Source: Phaeodactylibacter xiamenensis
GTDB taxonomy: Bacteria; Bacteroidota; Bacteroidia; Chitinophagales; Saprospiraceae
NCBI RefSeq assembly: GCF_000759025.1
Contig: NZ_JPOS01000020.1
Location: 269,838 to 333,837 of the forward strand
DNA length: 64,000 nucleotides
Reading direction: 5' to 3'
Part shown: positions 47,479 to 56,987 of the stretch, piece after piece
Layout of the letters: each line of letters begins with the position of its first letter
Position numbering within the stretch: position 1 is the first letter of the stretch
The notes under the pieces: generated by a model
Databases searched by the model: none
Seen by the model: only the letters and a program-made list of their open reading frames with translations
What the model was told of the DNA's origin: nothing
Program-made: the position numbers and the translations under genes

Positions 47479-48969
47479 ATGATCAGCGACTACGGATTTC
47501 TTTCCCTCCTGCCCCCGGTGATTGCAATTGTGTTAGCTATTGCGACGCGGCAGGTCTATGTTTCCCTTCTGTTTGGGATCTGGTTAGGTTGGATGATCAT
47601 AGATGATTTCAACCCCATACAGGGCAGCTTCGATACGGTGGAGGCGCTGGTCAATGTTTTTCAGGAGCCTGGGAATACCCGTACCATCATGTTTTGTGCG
47701 CTGGTTGGCGCACTGATTATTTTCATTCAGCGTTCGGGCGGGGTGGAAGGCTTCATTAAGCATGTCAACCGCCTGCTACATCACTACGAACAAAAGCAGA
47801 GCGGGAGTAACCGCATTATCGTGCAGCTGCTGGCCTGGCTGACCGGCTTGCTCATTTTTGTGGAATCCAGCATATCCGTGCTGACGGTGGGCGCTTTGTA
47901 CCGCCCGGTATTTGACAAGCTGGGCATTTCCCGGGAAAAACTGGCCTATGTGGCGGATAGCAGTTCAGCACCTTCGAGTATCATTATCCCGTTCAATGGT
48001 TGGGGCGCGTTTATTATGTCGCTGCTGGTGGCAGAAGGTTTTACCGATCCTTTCGCTACGATGATCCGGGCAGTGGGGTATAATTTTTACCCCTTTCTGG
48101 CGCTCATTTTGGTGCTCATAATCGTGATTTCCGGAAAGGATTTCGGTCCGATGCGGGCAGCGGAACGCCGGGCGCGGGAGGAAGGCAAACTGCTCAATGA
48201 TGGGGCTCAGCCTATGATTTCCGATGAACTCACAGACGTGGAGACTGTTCCGGGGGTGAAGCCCAAAGCCTACAATATGGTTCTGCCTATTCTGGTCATG
48301 GTGCTTATGATGCCCGTTATGCTTTCGGTGACCGGCTGGGCAGGTGCCATGGAGCGCATGCCTGAAGCCACCTTCTTCAAAAAAGTAACCTACGCCATTG
48401 GTCAGGGTTCTGGCTCTACTTCAGTGCTTATTGCCGTAATTGTCTCCACTCTTTTTGCAATGATCCTCTACCGGTTCCAGGGTATTATGAAGTGGAAGGA
48501 GATGATAGACCTGACGCTAAAGGGCATTTCCGGCATGATGCCGCTGGCGCTCCTCATGATGTTTGCCTTCGCCATAGGTGCGGTTTGTAAAGAGCTGGGC
48601 ACGGGTCAGTACGTAGCAGATGTGGCCAAAGCCTGGCTCTCGCCGAATTTTGTGCCTTTTATCGTTTTTTTGGTGAGCTGTTTTATTGCCTTCTCCACGG
48701 GGACATCCTGGGGTACTTTTGCCATCATGATTTCCATTGCAGTGCCTATGGCTAAAGGTATGGGAGCGGATGTGTACATGACCATAGCCGCAGCTTTGGG
48801 TGGCGGTGTCTTTGGGGACCACTGCTCACCGATTTCCGATACGACCATACTTTCAAGCATGGCCTCTGCCACCGACCATATTGACCACGTCCGGACCCAA
48901 TTGCCATATGCTCTGACAGCGGGGGGGATTGCTGCACTGTTTTACCTTATCATTGGGTTGGCCGGATAA
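47479..48969 (+). CDS. nhaC: NhaC-family Na+/H+ (or organic acid) antiporter
   Basis: About twelve hydrophobic segments are visible. Family landmarks are SYVADSSSAPSSIIIPFNGWGAFI-like stretches, FSTGTSWGTFAIMISIAVPM and GGGVFGDHCSPISDTTILSSMAS. The start at 47479 (MISDYGFLSLLPPVIA) leads straight into the first helix; the frame is open back to 47425 but would overlap the PBP4 gene. Some family members exchange malate and lactate rather than Na+ and H+, so the substrate is not certain. Confidence 0.9.
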   Translation: MISDYGFLSLLPPVIAIVLAIATRQVYVSLLFGIWLGWMIIDDFNPIQGSFDTVEALVNVFQEPGNTRTIMFCALVGALIIFIQRSGGVEGFIKHVNRLLHHYEQKQSGSNRIIVQLLAWLTGLLIFVESSISVLTVGALYRPVFDKLGISREKLAYVADSSSAPSSIIIPFNGWGAFIMSLLVAEGFTDPFATMIRAVGYNFYPFLALILVLIIVISGKDFGPMRAAERRAREEGKLLNDGAQPMISDELTDVETVPGVKPKAYNMVLPILVMVLMMPVMLSVTGWAGAMERMPEATFFKKVTYAIGQGSGSTSVLIAVIVSTLFAMILYRFQGIMKWKEMIDLTLKGISGMMPLALLMMFAFAIGAVCKELGTGQYVADVAKAWLSPNFVPFIVFLVSCFIAFSTGTSWGTFAIMISIAVPMAKGMGADVYMTIAAALGGGVFGDHCSPISDTTILSSMASATDHIDHVRTQLPYALTAGGIAALFYLIIGLAG

Positions 48970-49020
48970 AATGAGAACCATCCTACCGGCGTGCTGTTAG
49001 CTTTTGGCAATGCTATTGAT

Positions 49021-51474
49021 ATGCCAAATGACCCTTGGATCAAGACCGGACAGGACTGGTTTGAAAAGCAAGGCTGGAAAGCTTTCCCCTTTCAGCTGGA
49101 GGCTTGGCGTGCCTATCTGGGGGGCTACAGCGGGGTAGTCAATGCCCCTACCGGTAGCGGGAAGACCTATTCTATGGCTATTCCCATACTTCTGGAATGC
49201 TTGCGGGCTCAGTCTGAGCATCCACAGTATGGCGAGAAGGGTCTGCAAGCCATTTGGATTACCCCTATCCGCGCACTGACCAAGGAAATTCAATCGGCCA
49301 TCAACCGGGCAGCTCAGGATTTGGGGCTGGACTGGGAAATTGCTGTGCGGAGCGGAGATACAAGTTCGAGCGCCCGGCAAAAGCAAAAGCGTAAGCCTCC
49401 ACAGGTGCTTATCACCACTCCGGAGAGCTTGCACCTACTGCTGGCTAGTAAAGGCTACCCCAAGTTTTTCGGCAGCCTGCAAGCCGTGGTGGTCGACGAA
49501 TGGCATGAGCTCATTGGCTCCAAACGTGGCGTGCAGATGGAGCTGGCCCTGTCCCGCTTCAAAGGCTTTCTGCCTGACCTGAAAGTCTGGGGTATTTCTG
49601 CTACAATTGGCAATATGGAAGAAGCGGTAGCCGCGCTGATGGGCAATACACCCCCTGAAAAATGCCGGGTCATCCGGGCAGATATTCCTAAGGTCATCGA
49701 AATTGAATCCGTGCTGCCGGATGAGGTGGACCGCTTTCCCTGGGCGGGGCATTTGGGCATTAAACTAGTGGAAAAGATCATTCCCATTATCAATGGCAGC
49801 CAAAGCACCCTGATTTTTACGAATACCCGGGCGCAGTGCGAGATTTGGTACCAAAAGCTACTCGATGTAGCGCCTGAGCTGGCCGGCGCCATCGCTATGC
49901 ACCACGGATCCATCAGCCGGGAACTGCGGGACTGGGTGGAGGATGCGCTACACGAAGCCCGGTTGAAAGCAGTAGTCTGCACATCGAGCTTAGACCTGGG
50001 CGTAGATTTTCGCCCGGTGGAGACCATTATACAGATTGGTAGCCCCAAAGGCGTGGCACGGTTTATGCAGCGTGCCGGCCGAAGCGGGCATCAGCCGGGG
50101 GCGACTAGTAAAATTCACTTTGTACCCACACATGCCCTGGAGCTCATCGAAGCGGCTGCATTGCGCCGGGCCATCGCAAATGGAGAGCTGGAAAGCCGCC
50201 TGCCTTACATCCGTTCCTTTGATGTGCTGGTGCAGTACCTGGTGACACTGGCCGTTTCTGAAGGATTTCGCCCGGCGGAAATTTTACCGGAAGTCAGGGG
50301 CACTTTTGCTTACGCCAGCATTACCGATGAGGAGTGGGCCTGGTGCCTGGTCTACATCCGTTCGGGAGGTCAGGCCCTGCAAGCCTACGATGAGTACAAT
50401 AAAGTGGAGGTTCAGGACGGGCTGTACAAGGTGGAAAGCCGCCGGGTCGCCATGCGCCATCGGCTGCAGATAGGCACCATCACCAGTGATGCTTCTCTGA
50501 AGGTGAAGTACGTGGGTGGTAAGTTTATTGGAACGATTGAAGAATGGTTTGTCACACAGCTCAAGCCGGGTGACAACTTTTGGTTTGCCGGGCGAAGTTT
50601 GGAATTGGTCAGGATCAAGGACATGATGGTGCAGGTCAAAAAGAGCCGCAAGAAGAAAGGAAAAATTCCAGCCTGGCTGGGCGGTAAACTGCCCCTGTCT
50701 TCCCAATTGTCAGCTTCTCTGCGCTTCAAAATGGCGCAGTTGAGCCGGGCAGAGCTCACCGATATTGAGTTGCAAAGCCTTACCCCACTCATTGAGACGC
50801 AGGCTTCTCGCTCCCGGGTGCCGAAAGAGGGGGAGTTGCTGATGGAGTCCTTTACCAGCCGGGAAGGGCACCACTTGTTGGTTTACCCCTATGAGGGGCG
50901 TTTTGTGCACGAGGGGATGGGGGCATTGATTGCCTACCGGATTTCACGTCTGAGGCCTATTAGCTTTTCCATTGCTATGAATGATTATGGGTTCGAGCTG
51001 TTGTCGGACACAGAAATACCGATTGAGGAGGCGCTTAACGCCGGATTGTTCAGCACTGCTAACCTGCGGGAAGACATACAAGCCAGCATTAACGCAGCGG
51101 AAATGGCGAAACGCCGGTTCCGTGATATTGCCAGTATTGCCGGGCTGGTTTTCAAAGGCTACCCGGGCAAACAAAAGAAAGAGCGGCATCTGCAGTCCAG
51201 CTCGCAGCTGTTTTTTGAGGTCTTCAACGACTACGAGCCGGAGAACTTACTGCTAATGCAGGCCTATGAGGAGGTCCTGGCGTTTCAGTTGGAAGAAGCC
51301 CGGTTGCGGGCGGCGCTTCATCGTATCAGTCAGCAGGAAATTGTGCTGACCCATCCGGGGCGTTTTACCCCGTTTGCCTTTCCTATTATCGTAGACCGGC
51401 TGAGGGAAAGGCTCAGTAGCGAGAAACTTGAGGACCGGATAAAGCGTATGAAATTGCAATTAGTGAAAGATTAA
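49021..51474 (+). CDS. Ligase-associated DNA DEXH-box helicase (Lhr-like)
   Basis: A superfamily 2 helicase: Walker A NAPTGSGKTYSMA (about residues 40-52), motif Ia ITPIRALTKE, motif II DEWH (VVVDEWHELIG), motif III SAT, motif VI QRAGRSGHQPG. These are followed by the winged-helix and C-terminal domains of the Lhr group. The ligase-associated branch is usually beside pdeM, an ATP-dependent DNA ligase and an exonuclease, thought to serve a DNA-damage response. Here pdeM is 1.4 kb downstream on the same strand but ligase and exonuclease are not in the window. A GTG at 48991 is a poorer start. Confidence 0.92.
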   Translation: MPNDPWIKTGQDWFEKQGWKAFPFQLEAWRAYLGGYSGVVNAPTGSGKTYSMAIPILLECLRAQSEHPQYGEKGLQAIWITPIRALTKEIQSAINRAAQDLGLDWEIAVRSGDTSSSARQKQKRKPPQVLITTPESLHLLLASKGYPKFFGSLQAVVVDEWHELIGSKRGVQMELALSRFKGFLPDLKVWGISATIGNMEEAVAALMGNTPPEKCRVIRADIPKVIEIESVLPDEVDRFPWAGHLGIKLVEKIIPIINGSQSTLIFTNTRAQCEIWYQKLLDVAPELAGAIAMHHGSISRELRDWVEDALHEARLKAVVCTSSLDLGVDFRPVETIIQIGSPKGVARFMQRAGRSGHQPGATSKIHFVPTHALELIEAAALRRAIANGELESRLPYIRSFDVLVQYLVTLAVSEGFRPAEILPEVRGTFAYASITDEEWAWCLVYIRSGGQALQAYDEYNKVEVQDGLYKVESRRVAMRHRLQIGTITSDASLKVKYVGGKFIGTIEEWFVTQLKPGDNFWFAGRSLELVRIKDMMVQVKKSRKKKGKIPAWLGGKLPLSSQLSASLRFKMAQLSRAELTDIELQSLTPLIETQASRSRVPKEGELLMESFTSREGHHLLVYPYEGRFVHEGMGALIAYRISRLRPISFSIAMNDYGFELLSDTEIPIEEALNAGLFSTANLREDIQASINAAEMAKRRFRDIASIAGLVFKGYPGKQKKERHLQSSSQLFFEVFNDYEPENLLLMQAYEEVLAFQLEEARLRAALHRISQQEIVLTHPGRFTPFAFPIIVDRLRERLSSEKLEDRIKRMKLQLVKD

Positions 51475-51659
51475 GACGTGCCGGCGTCAAAATTCAACCT
51501 TGAGGAGCGGCACAAAAATGATACCTTTCGGAAACTAGTGCGACTAGATCGACTTATTGGAAATATTTTCAGGCCTGAGCATTTTTTTGCACCTGGATTT
51601 TAAACTTTTTAATCAGCTGTTAATCAGTTTGATAGATTAGCCTACTAAATACAAACGAC

Positions 51660-52910
51660 ATGCAGGAAAGACTTCTACTCACTTGGATGCTGGTTCTGAC
51701 CGGCGCTACGCTTCTTTTTTCACAAGACTACTCCAGCTGCGATGGCGAGCGCTACCGGCAGGATGTATTTGACGGGGTAACCGTGACAACGGGCGTTCAG
51801 TTTGGCTCCAACACCACGATAGGCGGCAACGTACAGGATTTATTTATGGACGTGTACGAGCCGGAAGGAGATACCGCATCTGTTCGTCCCACGGTGGTTA
51901 TGGCCTTCGGAGGCGCATTTGTTTTTGGTCAGCGGGAAGACCTTGATGGATTATGCCGGTCGCTGGCTCGTAAAGGGTATGTCGCAGCTACGATTGACTA
52001 CCGTCTCTTTGACGCCATTATTCCTGTGGATTCCAATCAAATGCACGATGTGGTGGTCAAGGCGATTGGGGATATGAAAGCGGCCATCCGGCACCTCCGG
52101 GAGGATGCGGCGACCTCGAATCAGTTCCGGGTGGACACCAATCTGATTTTTGCCGGTGGTATCTCTGCGGGGGCTATCACCGCTGCTCATGTTGCCCATT
52201 TGGACGAGACCGACGATATCCCAAACTACCTTCAGAACATCATTGCGAATAACGGGGGCATTGAAGGCAATAGCAGCGATAATTATCAGTATAGTTCTTC
52301 TGTAGCAGGATTGGTCAATTATTCCGGTGCCCTGAAGGATGCCAGCTTTATAGATGCGGATGACCCACCACAATTCAGCGTACACGATGAGGGCGATGGC
52401 ATAGTAGTGTACGGGAATGGTCTGGTTTTCGCAGGCCCGATCGTACTGGTTTATTTGGAAGGCAGCTTCAGCATGGACCAACAGGCAGAAGCGGTGGGCG
52501 TGGAAAGCCGCCTGATTACTTATCCTGGCAATGGTCACGTCAGTTATTTTGGGGATAACGCTGACCAGTATGAGGCAGAGGTGGAAGCCGCAACAGCTAT
52601 GTTTTTGGCTGATCAGATTTGTGGTGAAATCTCAGATGCAAAAACCCTGGAGCCCTCTTTTAGCGTCCGTGCTTTTCCCAATCCGCTCCCCGCGCAACAG
52701 CCACTCCGACTGATGGTGGAAGGGCATTCCGGGCCGGTGCAATTTCGGTTGTTTAGTATAAGTGGTGTGTCAGTAGCAGAGCAGGTTGTTACTGCAGGTA
52801 CTACGGAATTGATCGATTTACCTGCATTACCAGGAGGCATATATGTAATTGAGCTGCGCCCTTCTGATAACAAAGGCGCTGCGGTAAGGCAACGTATTGT
52901 GATTCAGTAA
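51660..52910 (+). CDS. Alpha/beta-hydrolase (carboxylesterase-like) with T9SS sorting domain
   Basis: A signal peptide (MQERLLLTWMLVLTGATLLFS) leads into an alpha/beta-hydrolase. The oxyanion stretch is VVMAFGGAFVFGQ, the nucleophile elbow GGISAGAI (GxSxG), and a probable catalytic His lies in GNGHVSYFGD. The last 75 residues (RAFPNPLPAQQPLRLMVEG to RQRIVIQ) are a T9SS type A sorting domain. The product should be a secreted or surface esterase. It separates the helicase and pdeM genes, which usually adjoin, and its stop is 6 bases before the pdeM start. Confidence 0.88.
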   Translation: MQERLLLTWMLVLTGATLLFSQDYSSCDGERYRQDVFDGVTVTTGVQFGSNTTIGGNVQDLFMDVYEPEGDTASVRPTVVMAFGGAFVFGQREDLDGLCRSLARKGYVAATIDYRLFDAIIPVDSNQMHDVVVKAIGDMKAAIRHLREDAATSNQFRVDTNLIFAGGISAGAITAAHVAHLDETDDIPNYLQNIIANNGGIEGNSSDNYQYSSSVAGLVNYSGALKDASFIDADDPPQFSVHDEGDGIVVYGNGLVFAGPIVLVYLEGSFSMDQQAEAVGVESRLITYPGNGHVSYFGDNADQYEAEVEAATAMFLADQICGEISDAKTLEPSFSVRAFPNPLPAQQPLRLMVEGHSGPVQFRLFSISGVSVAEQVVTAGTTELIDLPALPGGIYVIELRPSDNKGAAVRQRIVIQ

Positions 52911-52916
52911 GCCACG

Positions 52917-53591
52917 ATGAACAACGAGCTGAGCCAAATCAAGGGGATCCAATTGCATGAAATAAAGGGGCAGCACTTCTGGCTGCACCCTTTTCGTGCG
53001 TTGTACTGGGAAGAGGAAACCGCTCTGTTGATCGCTGACCTGCACCTGGGCAAAGCGCAGCACTTCAGGAAAGCGGGGATTGCCGTTCCGGAATCAGTAG
53101 GGCAGGAAAATTGGGACCGGCTCATCAGTTTATTGTGGGATTTTCAGCCAGATAGAATTCTGTTTTTGGGTGATCTTTTTCACAGTGACTACAATTCGGA
53201 TTGGGAAGAGTTGGTAGCCATGGCTCATCAGTTTGATCATATTAGTTTTGAGCTGGTCGTTGGCAATCATGACATCCTTACCCCAGAATCCTATCAGGCG
53301 GCGCGCCTGAAAGTGCATGAGGAGCCTTATGCGGTGGGGCCCTTTCTACTGTCGCACCACCCTATGGAAGAGGTGCCGGAAGGCTACTGCAACCTTGCAG
53401 GGCATATACATCCGGGAGTTGTATTAGAAGGTATGGGGCGGCAACGTATGAGGTTGCCCTGTTTTTGGTTTGGTGCGCAACAGGTGTTGCTGCCAGCCTT
53501 TGGCGCGTTTACCGGTACAGCAGTGATCAAGCCTAAGGTTGGTGACCAAGTATATGTATTGGCAGAGGAGCGTGTAGTCCAGGTGTTTTAA
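52917..53591 (+). CDS. pdeM: Ligase-associated DNA damage response endonuclease PdeM
   Basis: Calcineurin-like metallophosphoesterase signatures are all present: DLHLGKAQHFRKAG (metal site 1), LGDLFHSDYN, VVGNHDIL, and the C-terminal LSHHPMEE and LAGHIHPG. These, with FGAFTGTA, are specific to the PdeM group that travels with the helicase above. Length 224 is normal. Its stop TAA overlaps the stop of the convergent bifunctional-nuclease gene by 3 bases. Confidence 0.93.
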   Translation: MNNELSQIKGIQLHEIKGQHFWLHPFRALYWEEETALLIADLHLGKAQHFRKAGIAVPESVGQENWDRLISLLWDFQPDRILFLGDLFHSDYNSDWEELVAMAHQFDHISFELVVGNHDILTPESYQAARLKVHEEPYAVGPFLLSHHPMEEVPEGYCNLAGHIHPGVVLEGMGRQRMRLPCFWFGAQQVLLPAFGAFTGTAVIKPKVGDQVYVLAEERVVQVF

Positions 53592-54190
53592 TTGTTTAAT
53601 TTATTGTTAATTGCGTCCCTTAGTTTGGCAGCACTTTCGTAGTCTTCCCGTTCGAGGGCTCGTTCAAGAAAAGTTTCTAGTTCCTTCCTGGGATACTCAT
53701 GCAGGGGCTTGTCGGGGTCGGGTTGAGCAGGAGCGGATTTCGGCTCTGGGGCATCACCTTCGTAAATGATTTCGGTATCCTCTGCTGGCAAGGCGGCTTC
53801 AGAAAGTACAGGCTCATAGGTGTATATCGGACAATCGAAGCGGACAGCCATGGCGATGGCATCGGAAGAACGTGCATCAATGGAAAATTGCTTACGGGAG
53901 GCATCTTCGCACTGAAGCCTTGCGTGGAACACGCCCTCTTCTATCCGGTCAATGACCACCTCTTTGATTGCTCCCTGGAAAGCGGCAATGGTGTTTTTCA
54001 GGAGGTCGTGCGTCATCGGCCGGCCTACACTGATGCCTTCCAGCCCTATGGCGATAGCCTGAGCCTCATAAGGGCCGATAACGATAGGGAGCCGCCGGGA
54101 TTCTCTGCTATCTTCCAGAATGATGATGAAGTGCTCAGGGGTAGAGTCACTTTTTGCCTGACCTAATATTCGGAGTGGTATTTTATCCAT
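53588..54190 (-). CDS. Bifunctional nuclease family (DUF151) protein with UVR motif
   Basis: The N-terminal BFN domain (about residues 1-135) shows FIIILEDSRESRRLPIVIGPYEAQAIAIGLEG, PMTHDLLKNTIAAFQG and DARSSDAIAMAVRFDCPIY, the family hallmarks. A Pro/Glu-rich linker leads to a C-terminal UVR motif (LETFLERALEREDYESAAKLRDAIN), as found in UvrB and UvrC. Proteins of this build are common in Bacteroidota; nuclease activity has been reported for plant and Thermotoga relatives. Convergent with pdeM. Confidence 0.9.
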   Translation of the reverse strand: MDKIPLRILGQAKSDSTPEHFIIILEDSRESRRLPIVIGPYEAQAIAIGLEGISVGRPMTHDLLKNTIAAFQGAIKEVVIDRIEEGVFHARLQCEDASRKQFSIDARSSDAIAMAVRFDCPIYTYEPVLSEAALPAEDTEIIYEGDAPEPKSAPAQPDPDKPLHEYPRKELETFLERALEREDYESAAKLRDAINNKLNN

Positions 54191-54269
54191 GGGTATGCGC
54201 TTTTCTGATGTAGTACTTATCTATACAGTCAGGGCGGCGGTTTGTTGCACATTCGGTCAATTAGTAGGT

Positions 54270-55697
54270 TTAACACTCCGGCACTTTGATCGAAATATTC
54301 ACGGCCAGTCCGCCCTGTGACGTTTCCTTATACTTGTGGTTCATATCCTGAGCGGTCTCCCACATTGTTTTGATGCATTCATCAAGGTGGACTTTGGCTT
54401 TTTCCGGGTCGCTTTCAAGAGCAATATTTGCGGCAGTGATTGCCTTGATAGCTCCCATACTGTTGCGCTCTATGCATGGGATTTGCACGAGCCCGCCGAT
54501 AGGGTCGCAGGTGAGGCCGAGGTGGTGTTCCATAGCGATTTCTGCGGCCATCAGGGCCTGAGCTACGGTGCCGCCTAGCCCTTCTGTCAGCGCTGCTGCC
54601 GCCATTGCGGAAGACACTCCGATTTCAGCCTGGCAACCGCCCATGGCTGCCGAAATGGTTGCTCCTTTTTTGAATAGGCTGCCAATCTCTCCGGCCACGA
54701 GCAGAAAGCGGACGATATCTTCATCGGTCACGTTCTCCTTTTCAGAAAAGCAAACGTAGTACATGAGTACTGCCGGGATAACCCCTGCGGCACCGTTAGT
54801 AGGCGCGGTGACGATGCGGCTGAAGCTGGCGTTTTCTTCATTGACTGCCATGGCAAAACAGCCTATCCATTTTAGGATTTTGGAGAACTTAAAATCACAC
54901 TGTATCAGGCATTTCAGCCACTCATCAGCGTTGCTGTATTCGCAGGGGAGAACCAGTTTCTGAAAAAGGGCGGGCGCGCGCCGGGTTACTTCGAGTCCGC
55001 CGGGCAGTATCCCTTCTTCATGGCACCCCCGATAAACGCAATTGCGCATGACGCCCCATATTTTCAACAGTTCTGCCTTGATTTGCGCCTCCTCCCTCCA
55101 GGTCTTTTCGTTCTCAAGGACAACCTGCCAGATACCCACGTCATGACTTACGCAATACCGGCTTAGCTCCCGTGCGGAATTTATAGGGTGGGGCAGTTTG
55201 ACAGTATCGGCTTCTATCGTTTCACCTGCTTTAACCACAAAGCCGCCACCCACAGAGAAATAGGTCTCCTCAAGGGTGATCTCGTCCTGCTCTGAGAAGG
55301 CAATGAGGGTCATACCGTTGGCGTGTTCCGTCAGGCGTTCTGAATAATGGAAGATGATATGCTGGTCGGGATTAAAGGCAATGAGGTGCTGCCCATCTAA
55401 GTAAAGCAGGTGTTCGGCATGAATACGGTTCGGTTCAGATTTGACTTCAGGGATGGGGATGGTGACGGGGTCTTTTCCACTAAGGCCCAACATGACGGCA
55501 ATATCTGTGCCATGCCCCCGGCCTGTAAGTGCCAGAGAGCCGTAAAGGTGACATTCTACTTTGGCGGTACGGGGTAATAGATTTTGCTGATGTAGAGACT
55601 TGCAAAAGCGCTCCGCTGCGCGCCAGGGCCCCAAAGTGTGCGAGCTGGATGGGCCCACCCCTATTTTAAGCATATCAAATACGCTGATTGCTTCCAT
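54270..55697 (-). CDS. sdaA: L-serine ammonia-lyase (iron-sulfur dehydratase), single-chain
   Basis: Turns L-Ser into pyruvate and ammonia using a [4Fe-4S] cluster. The N-terminal SDH beta domain has [22 protein letters not shown] and [12 protein letters not shown]. The C-terminal alpha domain has [34 protein letters not shown] and [18 protein letters not shown], which supply the cluster cysteines. Length 475 is normal for the fused form. No neighbour with an obvious link. Confidence 0.96.
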   Translation of the reverse strand: MEAISVFDMLKIGVGPSSSHTLGPWRAAERFCKSLHQQNLLPRTAKVECHLYGSLALTGRGHGTDIAVMLGLSGKDPVTIPIPEVKSEPNRIHAEHLLYLDGQHLIAFNPDQHIIFHYSERLTEHANGMTLIAFSEQDEITLEETYFSVGGGFVVKAGETIEADTVKLPHPINSARELSRYCVSHDVGIWQVVLENEKTWREEAQIKAELLKIWGVMRNCVYRGCHEEGILPGGLEVTRRAPALFQKLVLPCEYSNADEWLKCLIQCDFKFSKILKWIGCFAMAVNEENASFSRIVTAPTNGAAGVIPAVLMYYVCFSEKENVTDEDIVRFLLVAGEIGSLFKKGATISAAMGGCQAEIGVSSAMAAAALTEGLGGTVAQALMAAEIAMEHHLGLTCDPIGGLVQIPCIERNSMGAIKAITAANIALESDPEKAKVHLDECIKTMWETAQDMNHKYKETSQGGLAVNISIKVPEC

Positions 55698-55850
55698 GGT
55701 TTTGGTTTGGTTAGGTCGCTTGCTTTGTATCTTGTGGTAACAAGCTTAGTTCATTTGCGGAAGCAAAAGTCGGTTAATTCCGGAACATCCGAAAGTAAAA
55801 GCGTAGTGATTATTCTAAACACGATAATAATGGCCGGGTTAGCCTTCAGT

Positions 55851-56912
55851 TTAGTCCAGGCTGCGTAGTATGGCTTCAACTTCTTCTGGCGTAATTTCCA
55901 GGAAATCGGCCGTTTCCTCTATAGTGTAACCTTTGGCGATCAGTTTTGGGGCCAAGGTTTTTTGTAGCTCCACACGCCCTTCTTCACGCCCTTCTTCACG
56001 CCCTTCTTCACGCCCTTCTTCACGCCCTTCTTCACGCCCTTCTTCACGCCCTTCTTCACGCCCTTCCACGCGCCCTTCCACGCGTCCTTCCACGCGTCCT
56101 TCCACGCGTCCTTCCACGCGTCCTTCCACGCGTCCTTCCTGCAGGCCCTCTTCCTTATACTGCCGGGCCAGCTCAGTTAATATGCGCTCACGGATGCCGA
56201 AGGGCTCTTTTTTGCCTTCGACTAAATCGATGAGGTAATCCAATTGCAGTTCTGTTTCCATATGCTCAAAGCTTAGGTAAAACTTAATGAAGTCCATGAC
56301 ACGGGAAACTTTTTGCCGGTTGTGCCCTGCCTTCAATAATCTTTTAATTAACGTTAGTTTCAATTCCAAGAGTTCCTGGTCCGGGCGTTTTTGGAAACTC
56401 TCCCAGGCCAGTTCCAGAGCAATTGAAAAAGGGTTGTCTGGTACTTTCTGAAAATCAGCTGCCGTACAATTCCTTAATTTAAAGGTATCAAATTCATATT
56501 GCAAGTGCGTCTTCAAAAAATGATATTCGAATGTCTTGGGGTGATAAGATTTCTGCTCATCTGTAAGTATAGCAATCGCATGCACCGGCACCTGATACCG
56601 GTCGTAAATACGGTAGAAGTAAGTGAACATCCGCTTAGCAAAATCTTCATCCTTATAGCCCTGCACTTCAATATGTATGAGTACCCACTCCTCCTGCCCA
56701 TCAGCGGTGAAGATTTTAGCCAGCTTGTCTGCTATGCGGTCTTTCTCCTGAGCTTCCGGAAACAGGGCTTCCAGCTCCTTATCTAAAAAGGCTACACCAC
56801 GGGAAAAGTCGAAATCATCGACTGCGTCCGGGTAAAAGAAGGCAAAGAAATCCTCAAAACAGTCTTCGAGAATTCCCTTCCAAAGGATATCTTTTCTGAT
56901 CTTTCGGGGCAT
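55851..56912 (-). CDS. Rpn-like PD-(D/E)XK nuclease/transposase-family protein with tandem EGR repeats
   Basis: The start at 56912 (MPRKIRKDILWKGILEDCFEDFFAFF) is the usual one for this family; the frame extends to 57047 but would overlap the divergent gene. The nuclease core has DFSRGVAFLDKELEALFP, DKLAKIF and WVLIHIEVQGYKDEDFAKRMFTYFYRIYD, with the catalytic E-x-Q typical of Rpn proteins. After about residue 250 comes a low-complexity stretch of about fourteen four-residue units (EGRV, then EGRE), then a short C-terminal helix pair (LIAKGYTIEETADFLEITPEEVEAIL). Rpn proteins act in RecA-independent recombination or phage defence. AT-rich relative to neighbours. Confidence 0.85.
   Translation of the reverse strand: MPRKIRKDILWKGILEDCFEDFFAFFYPDAVDDFDFSRGVAFLDKELEALFPEAQEKDRIADKLAKIFTADGQEEWVLIHIEVQGYKDEDFAKRMFTYFYRIYDRYQVPVHAIAILTDEQKSYHPKTFEYHFLKTHLQYEFDTFKLRNCTAADFQKVPDNPFSIALELAWESFQKRPDQELLELKLTLIKRLLKAGHNRQKVSRVMDFIKFYLSFEHMETELQLDYLIDLVEGKKEPFGIRERILTELARQYKEEGLQEGRVEGRVEGRVEGRVEGRVEGRVEGREEGREEGREEGREEGREEGREEGREEGRVELQKTLAPKLIAKGYTIEETADFLEITPEEVEAILRSLD
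55972..56139. repeat. 12-bp tandem repeat array inside the Rpn-like gene
   Basis: About fourteen 12-base units in two blocks. One is based on CTTCTTCACGCC (coding EGRE); the other on CTTCCACGCGTC and variants (coding EGRV). The unit is a multiple of three, so copy-number change alters protein length without a frameshift. Confidence 0.9.
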
Positions 56913-56931
56913 CGCGTTAGTGATTGTACCC

Positions 56932-56962
56932 CAAAAATAAGACAAAAACCGCACTAATGCAA
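56932..56962 (-). promoter_or_regulatory. Promoter of the Rpn-like gene
   Basis: Minus strand: TTG, 20-base spacer, TATTTTTG, then the ATG 19 bases further. Box sequence and spacing both fit the Bacteroidota -33/-7 promoter. It lies in the divergent gap with the epimerase gene. Confidence 0.6.
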
Positions 56963-56987
56963 TAAATAAATTCAAACAAATAAGCTT

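Noticed and set aside
55971..56139. CRISPR-like array
   Set aside because: The repeats are contiguous 12-mers without spacers, are in frame and encode EGRV/EGRE units.
55851..56912. Calling the Rpn-like gene an insertion sequence
   Set aside because: Although the family is sometimes labelled transposase, no terminal inverted repeats or target-site duplication are visible around it, and it has its own promoter.
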